This document shows, one piece after another, positions 23,101 through 35,087 of a DNA stretch of 64,000 nucleotides. The notes below the pieces were generated by a model, which ran no database searches, was not told the DNA's origin, and saw only the letters and a program-made list of their open reading frames with translations. The DNA comes from Vitellaria paradoxa (taxonomy: Eukaryota; Streptophyta; Magnoliopsida; Ericales; Sapotaceae), in NCBI GenBank assembly GCA_019916065.1, contig CM034238.1, forward strand, positions 24,419,246 to 24,483,245. Reading direction: 5' to 3'. The translations under genes were made by a program, and so were the position numbers. Every line of letters begins with the position of its first letter. Within the stretch, counting starts at the first letter, position 1.

Positions 23101-24952
23101 AATGAGAAGTTAATCTAAGAATAATACATCTCATTATTATCCATGATCTAGAAAAGCTTCCCTGCAAGAATGACTAATCTAAGAAGCACAAATGTAAATA
23201 TACGACGAAGACACAACGCAAATAGATTAGTAAAGAAATTTTCGAAAGACAAGACACAGGAAAGATATATATCTTTCTATGTAACATAATGAAAAAAAAA
23301 ATGAAATATAACACTATGCAAAATCAATTTTGTCCAGAAATAGAGTTTTGCTTTCAGATTTTTATTGAAAAATTATCCTCACTAACGAAGTTCCAATTGT
23401 TACTAAAGAGACCCGCCACATCCAAGATGTGTCCTTAAGTGAGAAGAGGGTTTCCGCAAACAGCGAGTCGAAATGTAAAAAAAAAACAAATAAAAATATC
23501 AAGTGCTCGATGTGTATCCTTGTCCCTTGTATGTGGGACACCAACACTCCCTACAGGGTGTCCATCATACAGGCACGGGCTTCAATGCTATCAACATTGT
23601 CGTTTGAAATGGGCTAGAGTGGTCACTCACAATGCATGAAGACAGAGCCGGATACTCTTAACGGAGGAAATGCCCGACGATCAAATTTCTTACCATCTAC
23701 CATTGGCTAGAAAGGCAGTTTAAATATTTAACCATGTAGTCCATTGTTTCCGAGAGGTTTTGGATTCAAGATTCAAATTTCAACAAATCAAAGTGATTCA
23801 AGTGTAGCAGGAGCCTTTTATTGAGTCCATGCATGCTCTTCCAGAGAAGAGTCGATTCCATCTCATGTTGGGTACTTCCTTTCTGCCCTTCTTTGAGCCC
23901 AAAAATAGAGGAATATAAGAAAATACTGAGATGAAAAATATAATATGTCCAAAAAGGAGCGAGATTAACTTTTGTCCGTATAACCGAGGTGCTCAAGGAC
24001 GGATCACTAGCAAGCGCTTCATTTGGAAAGTAGAGACAATCGCTTTCTAAACACCTGGCAAGCCACCCAGAAGTGGTAAAGAAAAACCTGTTAGGCCAGA
24101 AAATTAAACACACAAGTAACATGGTCCGATAATTGTATACGTATACAAGAGAAGAAATTCATTAAATGAATCAAACCCGAGAAAAAAGTTACGAAGGCAT
24201 AATTTCACCAAAATTCTCTAATCCTCTTTGTATTTCTCTCTCTATTTTTCTCTCGTCCGACCACACATCTCTAGAGCTCTCTTCCCTTTTAATTTATACA
24301 CACAACAATTAAGAGAGGATTAATGACAGTCAGTGTTGGTGTTTACCAAAGCCACTAAGTTTTTACAATAATCACCCATTTACCCAAGTCTCCTGGCATT
24401 TGTAACCGTCACCCATTAATGGTGACCTTCAATCTTCTTCTTCTCACCCATGTGGGCGGATCAGACCCAGCAAAACCAAGGCGTCCAAGAGAAAGTGTGT
24501 GTTCTATAGCGTTGGTTAGAGTGTTCTATATTCGGAGTAAATGGGAGGAAATTGGATAGATGCTAAAATCCTTGAACCAACAATCGAGTAACAGCTAAAG
24601 AAGGCTGGCACATGTATGGAAGGGATAAAACGAGGGAGGGAACATCTATGGAATGTCTCTTCTGTTAGAGCAACGCCGGAAAGCTACCTTGAGAGTTCAA
24701 AACACACACTAGCAAGGGTCTGCAAACTAAGGAAGAGGAGATGTGTGACCTTGGACAGTTGGGACCTAGGAAACCATATTAAATGTGTGGAATGGTCTCT
24801 CTCTTATATGGCTGACGGACAACCTTCAAAAGGACGGATCGGTAGCTCACCGCGCCCTTTCTCTTAATATCCAGTCCACTGACCTCATAAATGGTTCTGA
24901 GTCCTGACTAAGGGTCTTTCGTGGAGGAGTATCCTAAACTTGAGTTTTACTT
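23101..24952. other. Stretch without a recognised gene
   Basis: Short open stretches exist, for example a minus-strand one around 24085-23985 (LYFPNEALASDPSLSTSVI) that looks protein-like but that I cannot place. Around 24110-24310 the minus strand has a TATA-like TATAAATTAAAAGGG followed by CT-rich leader, which would fit an LTR promoter, but I see no matching second copy. Confidence 0.3.
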
Positions 24953-24966
24953 AGTTAGGAGAGCAA

Positions 24967-25304
24967 TAACCCCAAGGGGTTAGATGGGATGGTCTTGGAC
25001 TGGGATTTAGGGGCTTACCACTCCAAGGTCTCAAGTTCAAGTCTCCTCTCTAGCAAAACTTGGGGCCAGCCTCCCGGGCGCAAAGCGTAGTAAAGGTTGG
25101 TAGGACGGGCCTCCTTGGCTGGACGAACCGTATCCAGTTCTTGGGTGTGGGTCCGACTCCCCGCCGCTACGCGAGTTCGCGATTTACCGCTATACATGTT
25201 GAGGGGCCGGTATGTGTGGCACAAACCAAAAGAGATTCACTCTCTAGGGGTTTGGCCTAGGGAGTGAATCTCTCGAGATTAAATCTTTTTTTTTTTTTTT
25301 TTTA
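24967..25304 (+). mobile_element. tRNA-derived SINE-like retroposon with T-tail
   Basis: The 14-bp direct repeat AGTTAGGAGAGCAA (24953-24966 and 25305-25318) flanks a 338-bp body that ends in a run of about 18 T. Inside, TCAAGTTCAAGTCTCC at about 25031 resembles the RNA polymerase III B box (GGTTCGANTCC), and GGTTAGATGGGATGG near the start could be the A-box region. Some plant SINEs also end in T runs. The flanking repeat makes retroposition well supported; the family is not recognised. Confidence 0.75.
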
Positions 25305-25468
25305 GTTAGGAGAGCAAAGGGAGATGAGCAGTCCACTAAGGGGCCTTCGTCCGGGACATGAAGTAAGCCTAGTGGCTTTAGGGCTTTAGGGCATTACATA
25401 GGGGTTGCATTATATGTCAATTAATGTTATTTGGGTCTTACATAAGTTCTATAATACCTGTAGAATGT

Positions 25469-25678
25469 AGCTCTAATGGTTAGCCCAAGAAGTTAGTGTC
25501 ATGGCCATAAGGCCTCTGGTTTAATCCCTGTTGGTGATATTAATCTATGAGGGACCCCCGAGGAGCGAAGTTTGCTTTACCCAGCTATGGAGGCGGGGTA
25601 ATGTAGGTCCCCTAGAGTTTACACTTAAAAAGCCAGTGTTCTACCGAATGGTGATTATTTTTTTCTAAAAAAAATGTC
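25469..25678 (+). mobile_element. Second tRNA-derived SINE-like retroposon
   Basis: TAGCTCTAATGGTTAG matches the A-box form of tRNA-derived SINEs, and CTCTGGTTTAATCCC about 45 bp later the B box. The body ends in a T-rich then A-rich tail. TAGAATGT occurs at 25461-25468 and 25679-25686 as a probable 8-bp target duplication. Confidence 0.6.
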
Positions 25679-26114
25679 TAGAATGTTCTAATTAGCAAAA
25701 GTTTACTATTTATCTATTTGAGTAAAATTGGTTACAAGAATAAATTAGTTTATTCACACTTGAATATGCACAAAATGTTTCCTTTTCAAAGATTGTAGAG
25801 TATATAAAATTTGAAATTATCTCTATGTGAATTTTCCTAACCCTTTCAAGTGTGACGCACATCTTTCCTCGTCTCTACTTGTCAAAATACCTAACTTTGA
25901 TTCTTGGTTTACAGTTCATAACCCTTGTTTAACACATCGCTACGTTGTTCGCATATTTTTATTTTTTGTCAAAGCTATCAACAAAACAATAAAAAAGAAA
26001 GCCAAACATAAATAAATTTCAATATTTTCAACACAAGATTCATTGTTCTATATTTAAACAAAGTAAAATTAAAAATATTCAATAGAACTACAAGTTAAAT
26101 AAAAAAAAAACTGT

Positions 26115-26552
26115 GGCTTTAAGCCATCAAACTGCATCAATTGAAGCCTTAAGCCTTAAACGATTGGCTTTAACTTTTTTGGGGTGTACCTTTCAACAAT
26201 ATGTTTTATATGTTGAGATGGCTTCATTAAATCTTGACATAAACTTTGAGCAAGTTTATGAATCGAGTTTGAGAGCTTTTCCACATTATTCAAGAAAGTA
26301 CAATTGTCTCCATCTTTAACTTTTTCCATTATTGAAATCTATAATCTTAAATACAGTTTGTCCGAAGTGTCCTCTTAACTTATTAGATAGAAAACATGGT
26401 AAGGAAAATGTAGTATCTTTAGTTGGATAATATTCTAACTGTGAAGGAAATGAACAAAACCATGATTGTTGATAGCGGCATGGATGAGATGGTGGTCCAA
26501 ATTTTGGATATTTGCAATTATACATTGGTATGGACCAACCATATATAAACAT
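26115..26552 (-). pseudogene. hAT-type transposase fragment (TTF zinc finger / DUF4371)
   Basis: A frame at 26552-26316 carries a TTF-type zinc-finger-like segment (KDTTFSLPCFL, preceded by WFCSFPSQLEYY). The next frame (26310-26160) carries the matching start of the transposase region, with NSIHKLAQ, CQDLMKPSQHI and IVERYT. A frameshift separates them and stops follow near 26155. This is a different hAT lineage from the one at the left edge. No termini were found. Confidence 0.65.
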
Positions 26553-26844
26553 GCTTAATTTTATCTTGTTGATTTACTACATACTCCAATATTTATTGTC
26601 GTAATTTTGGATCTCATTCTAAGCATTTTATATCAATATTCTTAGATTCAATCCTTTGAGATTTGGGAGGATGATTTTAAGTTTTTTATATTTTCCTCTT
26701 AAAAAAAGAGTTAATTGTTGTCTTTCTCATCTTGATTACTCAAACAAAAAATACATAAAAATTATTTGTATCAACATAAATATGATTCTAATTTTGTCGA
26801 TAAATATGTCCTTTAATTTTATCAACTAACAATAAAACACTATC

Positions 26845-27030
26845 GTTGGCTTGGTTCAATGGAGCAGGGGTTGAGCTCAAGGCTTGGGTGATCTACCAGG
26901 TCGCGAGTTCGAATCCCATCAAACTAGATAATTAAGTGGGGGACCGTGATATCGGAATGCGCTAGTCTCCCCAAGGGTTTGTAGCTTGGTGGGTTTGAAA
27001 GGCCCAGCGGGTGATTTCCCCCGTCAAAAT
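26845..27030 (+). mobile_element. Third SINE-like sequence
   Basis: TGGCTTGGTTCAATGG and a perfect B box GAGTTCGAATCCC (26905-26917) are spaced as in tRNA-derived SINE heads. A GC-rich body then ends in AAAATAAA. No clear flanking duplication was found. It does not fold as a plausible tRNA along its length. Confidence 0.5.
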
Positions 27031-27480
27031 AAATTCAATCACTTCTGATTTTTTGAACTATTCAAATAATCCAATAATATTTTTAATGAATATCAAATAA
27101 ATAAAATAATAACATGTCATATACATTCACAAAACAATATTATAGTTTTTTGAAAGTGTTATAGTTTTTTTTTTTTTTTTTTTTAGGATGTCATAATATA
27201 ACAATCATAAAAAAAATGAAATGAAATTAATTAATAACATAATTTTAAAATTTTAAATATAAAAATTGTAAGGGAATAAGAGTGATTGACCAAGCTTCAA
27301 ATGGGCTTTAAGATTTCAATAAAGCAATATGAACTTCTTTTCAACAAGGTGGTTTTTATGGCCTGTGATTTTTGGGATCAAACCTTCAAGAGAACAAATT
27401 AAAAAAAAAATCAATATATATGCATATTGTTAAAATTTAGTTATTAAAATTTAAGCTATGAAAAATACCTGAAAATATAG

Positions 27481-28366
27481 TGTAAGGTTTTATAATGACA
27501 TTCATACAAAATCTCAAATCAAATATAACAAATTTGATATTTCTTAAATTAAAGAGAAGAGAAGATTTGTATATTTACTCAATTGAAGATTTTCCAAATT
27601 GACGAGTTTTCAAAAGATCACAATCACAATATTGTATTCCAAGTCAAAGCCGAAGAGAATATAATTCTACGTAGACTAGAATTCAGATATAAATAGATGT
27701 AAAACATTTCAATACATATCGTAAGCAGCACATAGGGAGTGCGCAGCTGCACCACATTGGTGCTGGGAGTCCACAGGATATGTGAGGGTTTGCTCATAAT
27801 GATAGTTGGTCTAGAACAGATTCTAGTAGATTTCGCAACCCGGTCGATGGAAGCTCGATGGTTCGAGCTATGTATTATTTGGAAAAAGATGTTTCTATTT
27901 AGGAAATCTATTTTGGAAGATTCTGTGTTCATTTAGAAAATTTGTTTTTAGGAAATATATTTATATATTTGTGTCCTAATAGGAATAGGATTTTGTAAGA
28001 GTTCATATATATCCACCCAAGCTTAATGTACAATATGGAATTAAAGGAGCATATTATAAAGTCTTGTGAGAGAGAGATTTTTTTCCCTTGTGAGCTTACA
28101 GGTCTTTCTCTTATTTTTTTTTTGTGATCTTCTTTTACTTTCTGTGTGATGCAAAAAGCCAACTTGTAGGGCTAGTTAAGTGATTCGAGTAAGATTAGCG
28201 AAAAAATTTGTTCTAGTGATTCGTAGAAAATTCAAGTAGTGTCTTGTAACCCGTTACTAGTGAGATTTGTAATAAAGGTTTTTCTCCCTGTGACAGGGTT
28301 TCTTTGTTATTTCTTTTGGTGTCGTTTTATTTATCTTGTGTGTGAATACTTGGTTTTGAATTTTCA
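27481..28366 (+). repeat. Left LTR of the gag-only element
   Basis: TG...CA ends. It pairs with 30622-31510 and lacks the micro-insertion present in the right copy. Confidence 0.9.
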
Positions 28367-28591
28367 ATTGATATCAAAGCAGGTCACTTTACGTTCTTAA
28401 GTGAGATCAAATCCGAATCCATGGATCCACCTTTTAAAACCCTAAGTGACATTGAGATATGAAATCATGAGGATGATGATTCTGAGGATGAATTTAACAA
28501 CAATTTTCAAGAAGCGTACAACAGTATCTTTGCAGAATGCTGTGATCTAAAGAAACAAAGACTAGCATAACATAAAAAAAAAAACGGCAAG

Positions 28592-29160
28592 TTGAGGAGT
28601 GAAAAAGATGCCTTGAAGACTGAGAATGAAAAACTTATAGGTAAATCATCTTCTTTTGAATCTGATATAATTTCTGAGTCTCAAAATGTGAAAAAATTCA
28701 AAGCAAAGCTTGAACAAAAGAATAAAGAGATTGAAGAATTGAAAAAAAATCATTGGGGAATTGTGTGCAAATATCAATGAGTTGAAAGAAAAAGTAAAGG
28801 ATGATGAGAATATAATAGAGAAGATGAATTCCAATTCAAACAAGATTAAAGAGTTTTAGAGCAAATACAGGCCACATGGAGATAAATTAGGCCTAAGGTA
28901 CACTGGGGAGAAGATCACATCAGTTGCACCAAAATCTTCTCCAGTTGCTCCAAAGGTTGCTATAAAGTCTACTACAACTCTGAAGATCATTCCAAAGTAG
29001 GTAGCGACACCAAAGAGGAGTGCCCTAAAGATCATACATCATCAGTATCCTTCTCCTATGGTAAAAGGTACACGTTTTGTTAAACCCCAATCATTTGTAC
29101 TAGTATGTCACCATTGCAGAATCAAAGGTTATATTCGTCCCAATTGTCACAAATTATATG
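28592..29160 (+). pseudogene. Copia gag C-terminal relic
   Basis: A charged coiled-coil stretch (KDALKTENEKL, KAKLEQKNKEIEELKK) is followed, after a frameshift near 28750 and stops near 28857 and 28998, by a zinc-knuckle-like CHHCRIKGYIRPNC. The histidine of the CCHC pattern is replaced by tyrosine. This part of gag would bind RNA. Nothing recognisable as pol follows. Confidence 0.7.
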
Positions 29161-30621
29161 GTCTCCCCTTGAAATATCTAAAAAATTTTCTAAAAACTCA
29201 AAACCTAGAGTTCATATGACAAATAGGTTTCAAGCCTTTTCTGATTTTTTTGAAAATACTTTTGAAAACTCAAGTTATTTTCAAAAACCTAAAAATCTGA
29301 ATTTTTCAATTTTTAAACATGAAAATTTTCAAAAAAAAAAAAAAAAAGAATTCAAATTTTAGTAAAAATCAAAGGCATGAGAAAAATACCATCAAGACCA
29401 CTTTCCCAAAACTAGGGCTATTTGGATTTGAAATTTTGAACTTTTTACCAAACCCTTCGACAACTTTCGCTTTGAATCTCTTAGGAAGTTTTTTGGTATT
29501 TATGCACATCATTAATTTAAAAAAATAAAAGGGGGATAGGAGTTCATTATTTGTTTTAAAGATATTTTATGACTTTTATCTCCTTATATGTGTGTCAATC
29601 ATTCAATCAAATTATTTGTAATGGATTAAAAATTCGTACTTCCATCTGAATTGAAAAAAATGTTTTGGTGAACTTCGCCATAATTTTAATATATTTCTCT
29701 AAACACTTGACTGATTTCGCATATAGTTTTTCCTCCATAGATCTTAAATTATTGTTTAACGTGTTTAAAAAATGTTGAAGAAAAAAATATCTTATCTTGA
29801 AAAGGGCTACCGGTGGAACTCATTGATTGTTAAGAGAAAAGTTACTTACCCATAAACATATGAAAGCCGTCAGAACCTTAAAAGGGATATACATGAAGAA
29901 TTTTGGTTGGATTAAAAAAAATTGCTTTTGATTCACTTAGTGCATCAAATTTAATCGCTTAATCTTATGATTTGTTTGAGGGGAAGCATATATGTTTGAT
30001 TAGCTGTAATTTCACATGCGCACAAGTATTTTCTTTCGATTTTATGGCTTAATTCATCTCATGAGCAAACTTGGAGATTTATTTGGAAAGATGAAATTTG
30101 TCCATTTAAATTTATAAAGATTGAATGATTGATTTACATATTTGGATATAGGTGAAGTAAAATTTTTTTAATCTATTTAGCGAACTTTCCTATAATTTTT
30201 TTTACATTTTTATTTTATTTAAAATTTTTTTGTGTACAAAACTAGCCTTACAAGAATTTTCCAAGAGATGTTTGCATGGAAGGTGCTGAAAGATTGAAAC
30301 CTCGAGGAAATCCAGTAATTTGTTTTCAATACGTTTTCTTACTCCCTTATTATTTTCTTCTAATGGTTCATCGTCTTATTCTTTTATCATTTTGTGAGCT
30401 TGTCAATTTATATCAAAAAGGGAGAGTAGAAAATTTCAAATTGGTGTGATTTTATTTTAATATTTTGTGGTCTTATGATCTTGGAACTTGAATTTGGAAT
30501 TTGAACTTGAATGTTATTTAAAATTTTTTGCCATATGATGCCCTGATGTCTTTGTTTAAGTAGTGCAGATTTATTCTGAAATTTAATTTAAATTTTGATA
30601 TGAAATTGCTAAGGGAGAGAT

Positions 30622-31510
30622 TGTAAGATTTTATAATGGCAAATATATACAATATCTAAAATTAAATATGACAAATTTGAATGTTGCCTAAATTAAAGAG
30701 AAGAGAAGATTTGCATATTTCTTAAATTGAAGATTTTCTAAATTGGAAAGTTTCCAAAAGAATACAATCACAATATTGCATTCTTAGTCAAAGATCGAAT
30801 AGAATATAATCTTACACAAACTAGGATTCAGATATACAAAGACGCAAAAAATTCTAGCATGCATTGCAAGCAGTAGGAAGGGAGTGCTTGGCTATGCCAC
30901 ATTGGTGCTGGGAGTTCACAGAATGCACAAGGGTTCACTCGTATTGATAGTTGGCCTAGAACGGATTCCAGTAGGCTTTTTTTTTTTTTTTTTGGTAATT
31001 GGATTCCAGTAGACTTGATAGCCCAATCGATGGAAGTGCGATGATTCGAGTTATGTATCATTCGGAAGATTCTATTTTCATTTAGAAAATTTTTTATTAG
31101 GAAATCTTTTTGTATATTTGTGTTCTAATTGGAATAAGATTTTGTAAGTCTATATATATGTACCCACGCTTAATGTACAAAATGGAACCGAATGAGTATA
31201 TTATAGAGCTTTGCAAGAGAGAGAAATTTTCTCTTGTGAGCTTATAGATCTCTCTCTTATTTTTCTTTGTAATCTTTCTTTACTTTTTGTGTGATGTAAA
31301 AAGTCCGCTTGTAGGGTTGGTTGAGTGATTCGAGCAAAATTATTGAAAGAATTTGTATGAGTGATTCATATAAAATTCAAGTAATGTCTTGTAACCCACT
31401 AATAGTGGGATTTGTAGTAGAGATTTTCTTCCTATGAGAGGGTTTCCTTATTTTTTTTTTTGGTGTCATTCTGTTTATCTTGTGTGTGATTGCTTGGTTT
31501 AGAATTTTCA
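30622..31510 (+). repeat. Right LTR of the gag-only element
   Basis: It pairs with the left LTR and carries a 26-nt insertion with 12-bp direct repeats at 30963-31012. Confidence 0.9.
30963..31012 (-). mobile_element. 26-nt retroposed tail flanked by 12-bp duplication
   Basis: GGATTCCAGTAG is at 30963-30974 and 31001-31012. Between them is GC, a run of about 17 T, then GGTAATT. On the minus strand this reads AATTACC followed by an A tail. The left LTR (about 27822-27835) has the same site once with no insertion, so this is a clean gain after the LTR pair formed. Confidence 0.85.
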
Positions 31511-32784
31511 CATTTGAACTAAATTTGTCTAAATAAAAAACTTTTTGTCCATGGTGAGAATCTAAATTTCACCAATGATATGTTGGTAGGGAGAGCGAAT
31601 ATTTGAGAAAGTTTTATATATCTATTTTGAGAGAAATGATTTGTAGGGAGTGGGAGATGGAAGAGTGCAACAAGTGAGAGAAGGTAAAAATGATAAGGAA
31701 ATGGAGTATATAAGGAAAAATGTGAAGATGTGATGATTGATAATATAGGAGAGTGAAATCTCTAGGGTGGAGAACTAAGAGAGATCTGTGGGTTTGTAAA
31801 AAAGGAAAAGTAGGTTTTTGTTTTTTTATTAATTTTTTATATAAGTCCCATTATAAAAAGTTAAGTTAGATTAGCTTTTTATTTATAAAAGGAGAGCCAT
31901 TGTTAATGGAGCATTTATTTTTAGTGAAATATATCATATATGTATAAGTAGAATGCAAAAACTAAGGGCCATGGCCATTTTTGGCCTCACACAAGCCTCA
32001 TCACTGACTCCAAGCCATGAAACTTCGTTGAGGTCAATCTAGATCTTTCTTGCATTTATCAATTTCAAATCATTCCCGTTGTCCCCTAAATTTTCTTGTG
32101 CATATAAATCATTGTAGTAGCTATAGAAATATTTGGCCACCCAACTATTCAACAGATTGTCTGAATCAATCTTAGAGTCTGCAGGATATAATGCACAATA
32201 AAGAATGTCTCTTTTTTTTTTTTTGGGTGGATATCATCCAAGCGATTGTAACATTTTTTTTAAACTGTGAAAAATTTCAAAGATGTCTTGGCATTCTTTC
32301 TGAGTCTGCACACTCCAGTTATCATCCCTAAATAGCCTAAATACATCATGATACACTATGAATGTTTTTGTTCCTATTACAATCAGGAATGGAAGACAAA
32401 GACACTACTTGCATAATCCCATTGCGAGTGCCTTCTTTTCTTGAATTCTAGTAAATTTCGGGCCATTGAAGACACGTTCAAACATCTTCCATGCCTCTAG
32501 CATTGGCATTAGTTTCACCTGGATTATCCTGTCAGTGTTGAAAGAACCCATTGACAACCAAGGACCATGTAGACATGACCTACTTGTTAGAACAATCTTC
32601 CTACGAATCTTGCCACCATGAGGGATTTCAATTTCATCCAATTTTAAATTTTGTTTCACACCATCCAAAAGTAGGAGACTATTCATTCCCTCCAGCTTCC
32701 TCTTGATTATAAGGGAAACTTCTTCAACATCATAGACACCTTCTATATTTAGATTCAATCTTTGCACAACATCTTGTTGTAATT

Positions 32785-32836
32785 GCTCTCTACTCTTGTT
32801 TTTTTTTTTTTTGGTTTGTAGCTCTCTACTCTTGTT
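32785..32836 (-). mobile_element. 20-nt retroposed tail flanked by 16-bp duplication
   Basis: GCTCTCTACTCTTGTT occurs at 32785-32800 and 32821-32836 around T12 followed by GGTTTGTA. The matching site in the intact NLR (about 55313-55328) has a single copy and no insertion. In translation it adds a lysine-rich stretch between two copies of KSRE. Confidence 0.85.
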
Positions 32837-32912
32837 GCTCCCTTCCATTTCTGTTAAAACATTTAACCAGATGATGCTATTAAACGTTAGATGCCAATAC
32901 ATATGCGATGCG

Positions 32913-33478
32913 TGTTGTTACAGGCTTACAATTTCATGCCTTGACCCGTGTGGCATTTAGACACTTTAACCTCTTGTTGAAGTGCTAAGTCAGCCTACCC
33001 TTACTAGGAAGCTAAGAGCTCTCACAAAACTCACAAAGAACTATATGGAAAAGACACTTCAAGAGAACGAAAGAAAGAGAGCACACAAGAGACTTGGAGA
33101 AAGCTTTGCATTACTCAAACTTCGATGGTTACAAAAGAGGGGGATGGCCCCTATTTATAGCTTTCCACCTCAAGGGATGGTACAGATTTATTCGATCTAA
33201 CGATGGAGGCTGAGGTTCTAGAATTCTCCACAAAAGTATATAAGATATTTACAGGATGTGCTTCCAAAGGAAGCTTCCCTACATATTCTAGAATTCTCTA
33301 CAATTATCTAGCATATTTACAAGAATTGCCTAAAATGCACAAGAGTATTCTAGAATGAACAAGGTTAGCCTAACATGGCTTAGAGTTCTCTAGAAAATTT
33401 CAAAGTAATGCCATCTTACTATAGCCATTTAGGCATCTGTAAGACGCCAAGTAGGCACTAACATGACGGGTTTTGACA
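32913..33478 (-). repeat. Probable solo LTR inside the NLR pseudogene
   Basis: Bounded by TG at 32913 (or 32916) and CA at 33478. On the minus strand it has a promoter-like CTATAAATAGGGGCC near 33160 followed by a CT-rich leader, the normal layout of a retrotransposon LTR. No internal element or partner LTR is present. A 5-bp duplication is not obvious, so the exact ends are uncertain. Confidence 0.6.
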
Positions 33479-33847
33479 ATTTGAATAGTTTTTTTGTATT
33501 AATAATCAATAAAATTATAAAAAAATAATAAAAGTGTCTCAAATAGTAAAGATTAGTAGTTAAGGTTATGTCAGTAAATAATACATAATTAAGGAGTATT
33601 AAAAGAAAATAAAAAAGTTACAAAATTAGTAGGTAATTAAAAAGTATTTAAGGTAGATAAAAATATAAATAAGTAAAATTACGTAATTATGTAATAGGTA
33701 TAAAAAATTATTTTTTAATATCATTAAAATATAAGTAGTTATAGAAAGTTAAAGGACATTATAGTGAAAAAACAAATTTACCAAAAATTGATTCATAAAA
33801 ATTAATTTTACCAAATTTTGGTGTTTACCCTATAATAATAATATAGA
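33479..33847. mobile_element. AT-rich insertion between the solo LTR and the P-loop exon
   Basis: TTTTGACAA occurs just left (33471-33479) and just right (33848 onward) of this block, as a possible 9-bp target duplication. No inverted ends are clear. The right end read on the minus strand, TCTATATTATTATTATAGG, resembles a Helitron start, but no Helitron 3' end was found. Confidence 0.35.
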
Positions 33848-34110
33848 TTTTGACAACGTATTTGTCATCATTCACATTCTTTATTACCGTAGTTTTCCCA
33901 CCCCCAACCGTTCCGTGAATGCAGATCAGTTTAACTTTACGGTTTCTCAATAACTCCAATACATCCACAAATGGCTTTTGAAAGTACTTAAAATCTTTGA
34001 TATCCGGTGGGCATAACTTCACAACACGTTCCCAAATCTCATTCCTATCGATTGTAATGTTAGTTTCGTTAGTACGCGAAGAGTGTTTTGTTCGGTAAAC
34101 ACTTACAGAT

Positions 34111-34480
34111 ATTTACTGCTAAAGATTAACCAGCCGAGACCATTTCAACAGCCAATTCCATTGAGAAAAACTATAATTGTAAGAGAAGATTATAAAATAA
34201 TTAGCAAGCAACATTAGTTAAATAATATATAGCGACAATGGACTAAAACTAGTAATGCACAGCCAGAGTTATTTATATTTATTTCCAAATCTTGGCTCAA
34301 TTATTTTATCAAATACCACCGATATAAGCCACACCAGTTGTGTTGCCTCTGCCTCTGGTGGCTGCACATTGCCAATGGTGAAGTGAGAACATTATTAATT
34401 TATTATCTGGGAGGGGGCAATTCAGGAGTGATAAAAATAAGAATTCCCTCCCACTTGACATAGATGGAGATTTGATGGCT
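34111..34480 (-). promoter_or_regulatory. Upstream region shared by NLR paralogs
   Basis: This matches 55690-55950, upstream of the intact NLR, over about 250 bp, including AATTAGCAAGCAACA and CCAATGGTGAAG-like blocks. It is therefore the ancestral 5' flank, probably with the promoter. No specific element was identified. Confidence 0.55.
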
Positions 34481-34679
34481 TAGTTAAAATAGTACATTGT
34501 CTCCAATTTTATGAAATAGGTATGCCCCTGTATATTTTGTACATTTATTTATATTATTTATAGTATATTTCTTTTATTTTTCAAAAAAAAAAACTTGGAG
34601 GTCCTTTGATCAATGAATTTGTTCAATTTAATAAATTTAACATTTTTGTTACTTACTAATTTTTTATTTTTTTATCTCA

Positions 34680-34892
34680 AATTGGGTATTCAACGAGTAC
34701 TTAACGGATAATTTGATCAATTAAACATAAACGAGTTTGGGACGGATTTCACGGGTTTGGAACAGGACAAGTTTCGAATTCCAACTAAAAAAATTAAATG
34801 GGTTTGAGACGGTAATGGTAAGTAAAAAATAAATAGGTTTAGTAATGAGATTGACTAATTAGGCGGGTACTCTACCCATTTGCATCCCTAGT
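34680..34892. mobile_element. Probable hAT-type terminus
   Basis: The block ends TACCCATTTGCATCCCTAG at 34893, i.e. TAGGGATGCAAATGGG on the minus strand, very like the hAT end at 2037. Before it are repeated GGGT and GGGTTTG words. The other end was not found. Confidence 0.4.
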
Positions 34893-35087
34893 TGTGAGGG
34901 ATACTTAAGACGTTTACTAAATTTACTTCTAACTTTTTATTTTTCCCCCTTAATTTATTAGTGTGGCAGTTGCTGTTGCATTTGGCTGCAACTATAGCAA
35001 ATTCAAAATTTGAAACATTATGACTGTTCATTCTCTATTCTTTCTAGTATTATTAGGGGTGGATATTGAAAATTTTTTGAAAATAGT

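Larger units (their letters stand above)
27481..31510 (+). mobile_element. Non-autonomous copia-type LTR element with gag relic only
   Basis: Two long LTRs, 27481-28366 and 30622-31510 (about 886 and 889 bp), both run TGTAAG...TTTTCA and are clearly alignable. A primer site TTGATATCAAAGCAGG follows the left LTR and a purine tract AAGGGAGAGA precedes the right. The 2.25-kb interior keeps only gag-like sequence and no protease, integrase or RT. The flanking pentamers do not match, so a target duplication is not evident. The long LTRs and the coiled-coil plus zinc-knuckle gag recall SIRE/Maximus-type copia elements; that subgroup is an inference. Confidence 0.85.
32010..34110 (-). pseudogene. 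NLR resistance-gene remnant, multiply interrupted
   Basis: This is a close relative of the NLR at 54071-55693. Reading down the minus strand: degraded N-terminus with ATG-like start near 34165, P-loop GTVGGGKTTV (about 33920-33890), then about 940 bp of inserted sequence. It resumes at about 32890 with IIWLNVLTE, SREQLQQDVV, NSLLLLDGV (kinase-2, second Asp lost) and KIVLTSRS. Further ARC-region sequence follows to about 32010 with stops and frameshifts. Insertions inside: a probable solo LTR, an AT-rich block and a 20-nt poly(T) micro-insertion. No LRRs remain. Confidence 0.85.

Noticed and set aside
23429..23639. Overlapping plus-strand frames around 23.5 kb
   Set aside because: Several frames are open at once over a short distance and none has a recognisable motif.
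26845..26960. Possible tRNA gene at the perfect B-box sequence
   Set aside because: The surrounding bases do not give tRNA arms of normal length, and a long GC-rich body follows. A SINE head fits better.
27140..27190. Poly(T) after a repeated TTATAGTTTTTT as a micro-insertion
   Set aside because: The repeated word lies before the T run and does not flank it on both sides, so the pattern does not fit target-primed insertion.
33479..33847. Helitron insertion in the NLR pseudogene
   Set aside because: Only a Helitron-like 5' TC start is seen. No 3' hairpin plus CTRR end was found, and a 9-bp duplication is not expected for a Helitron.
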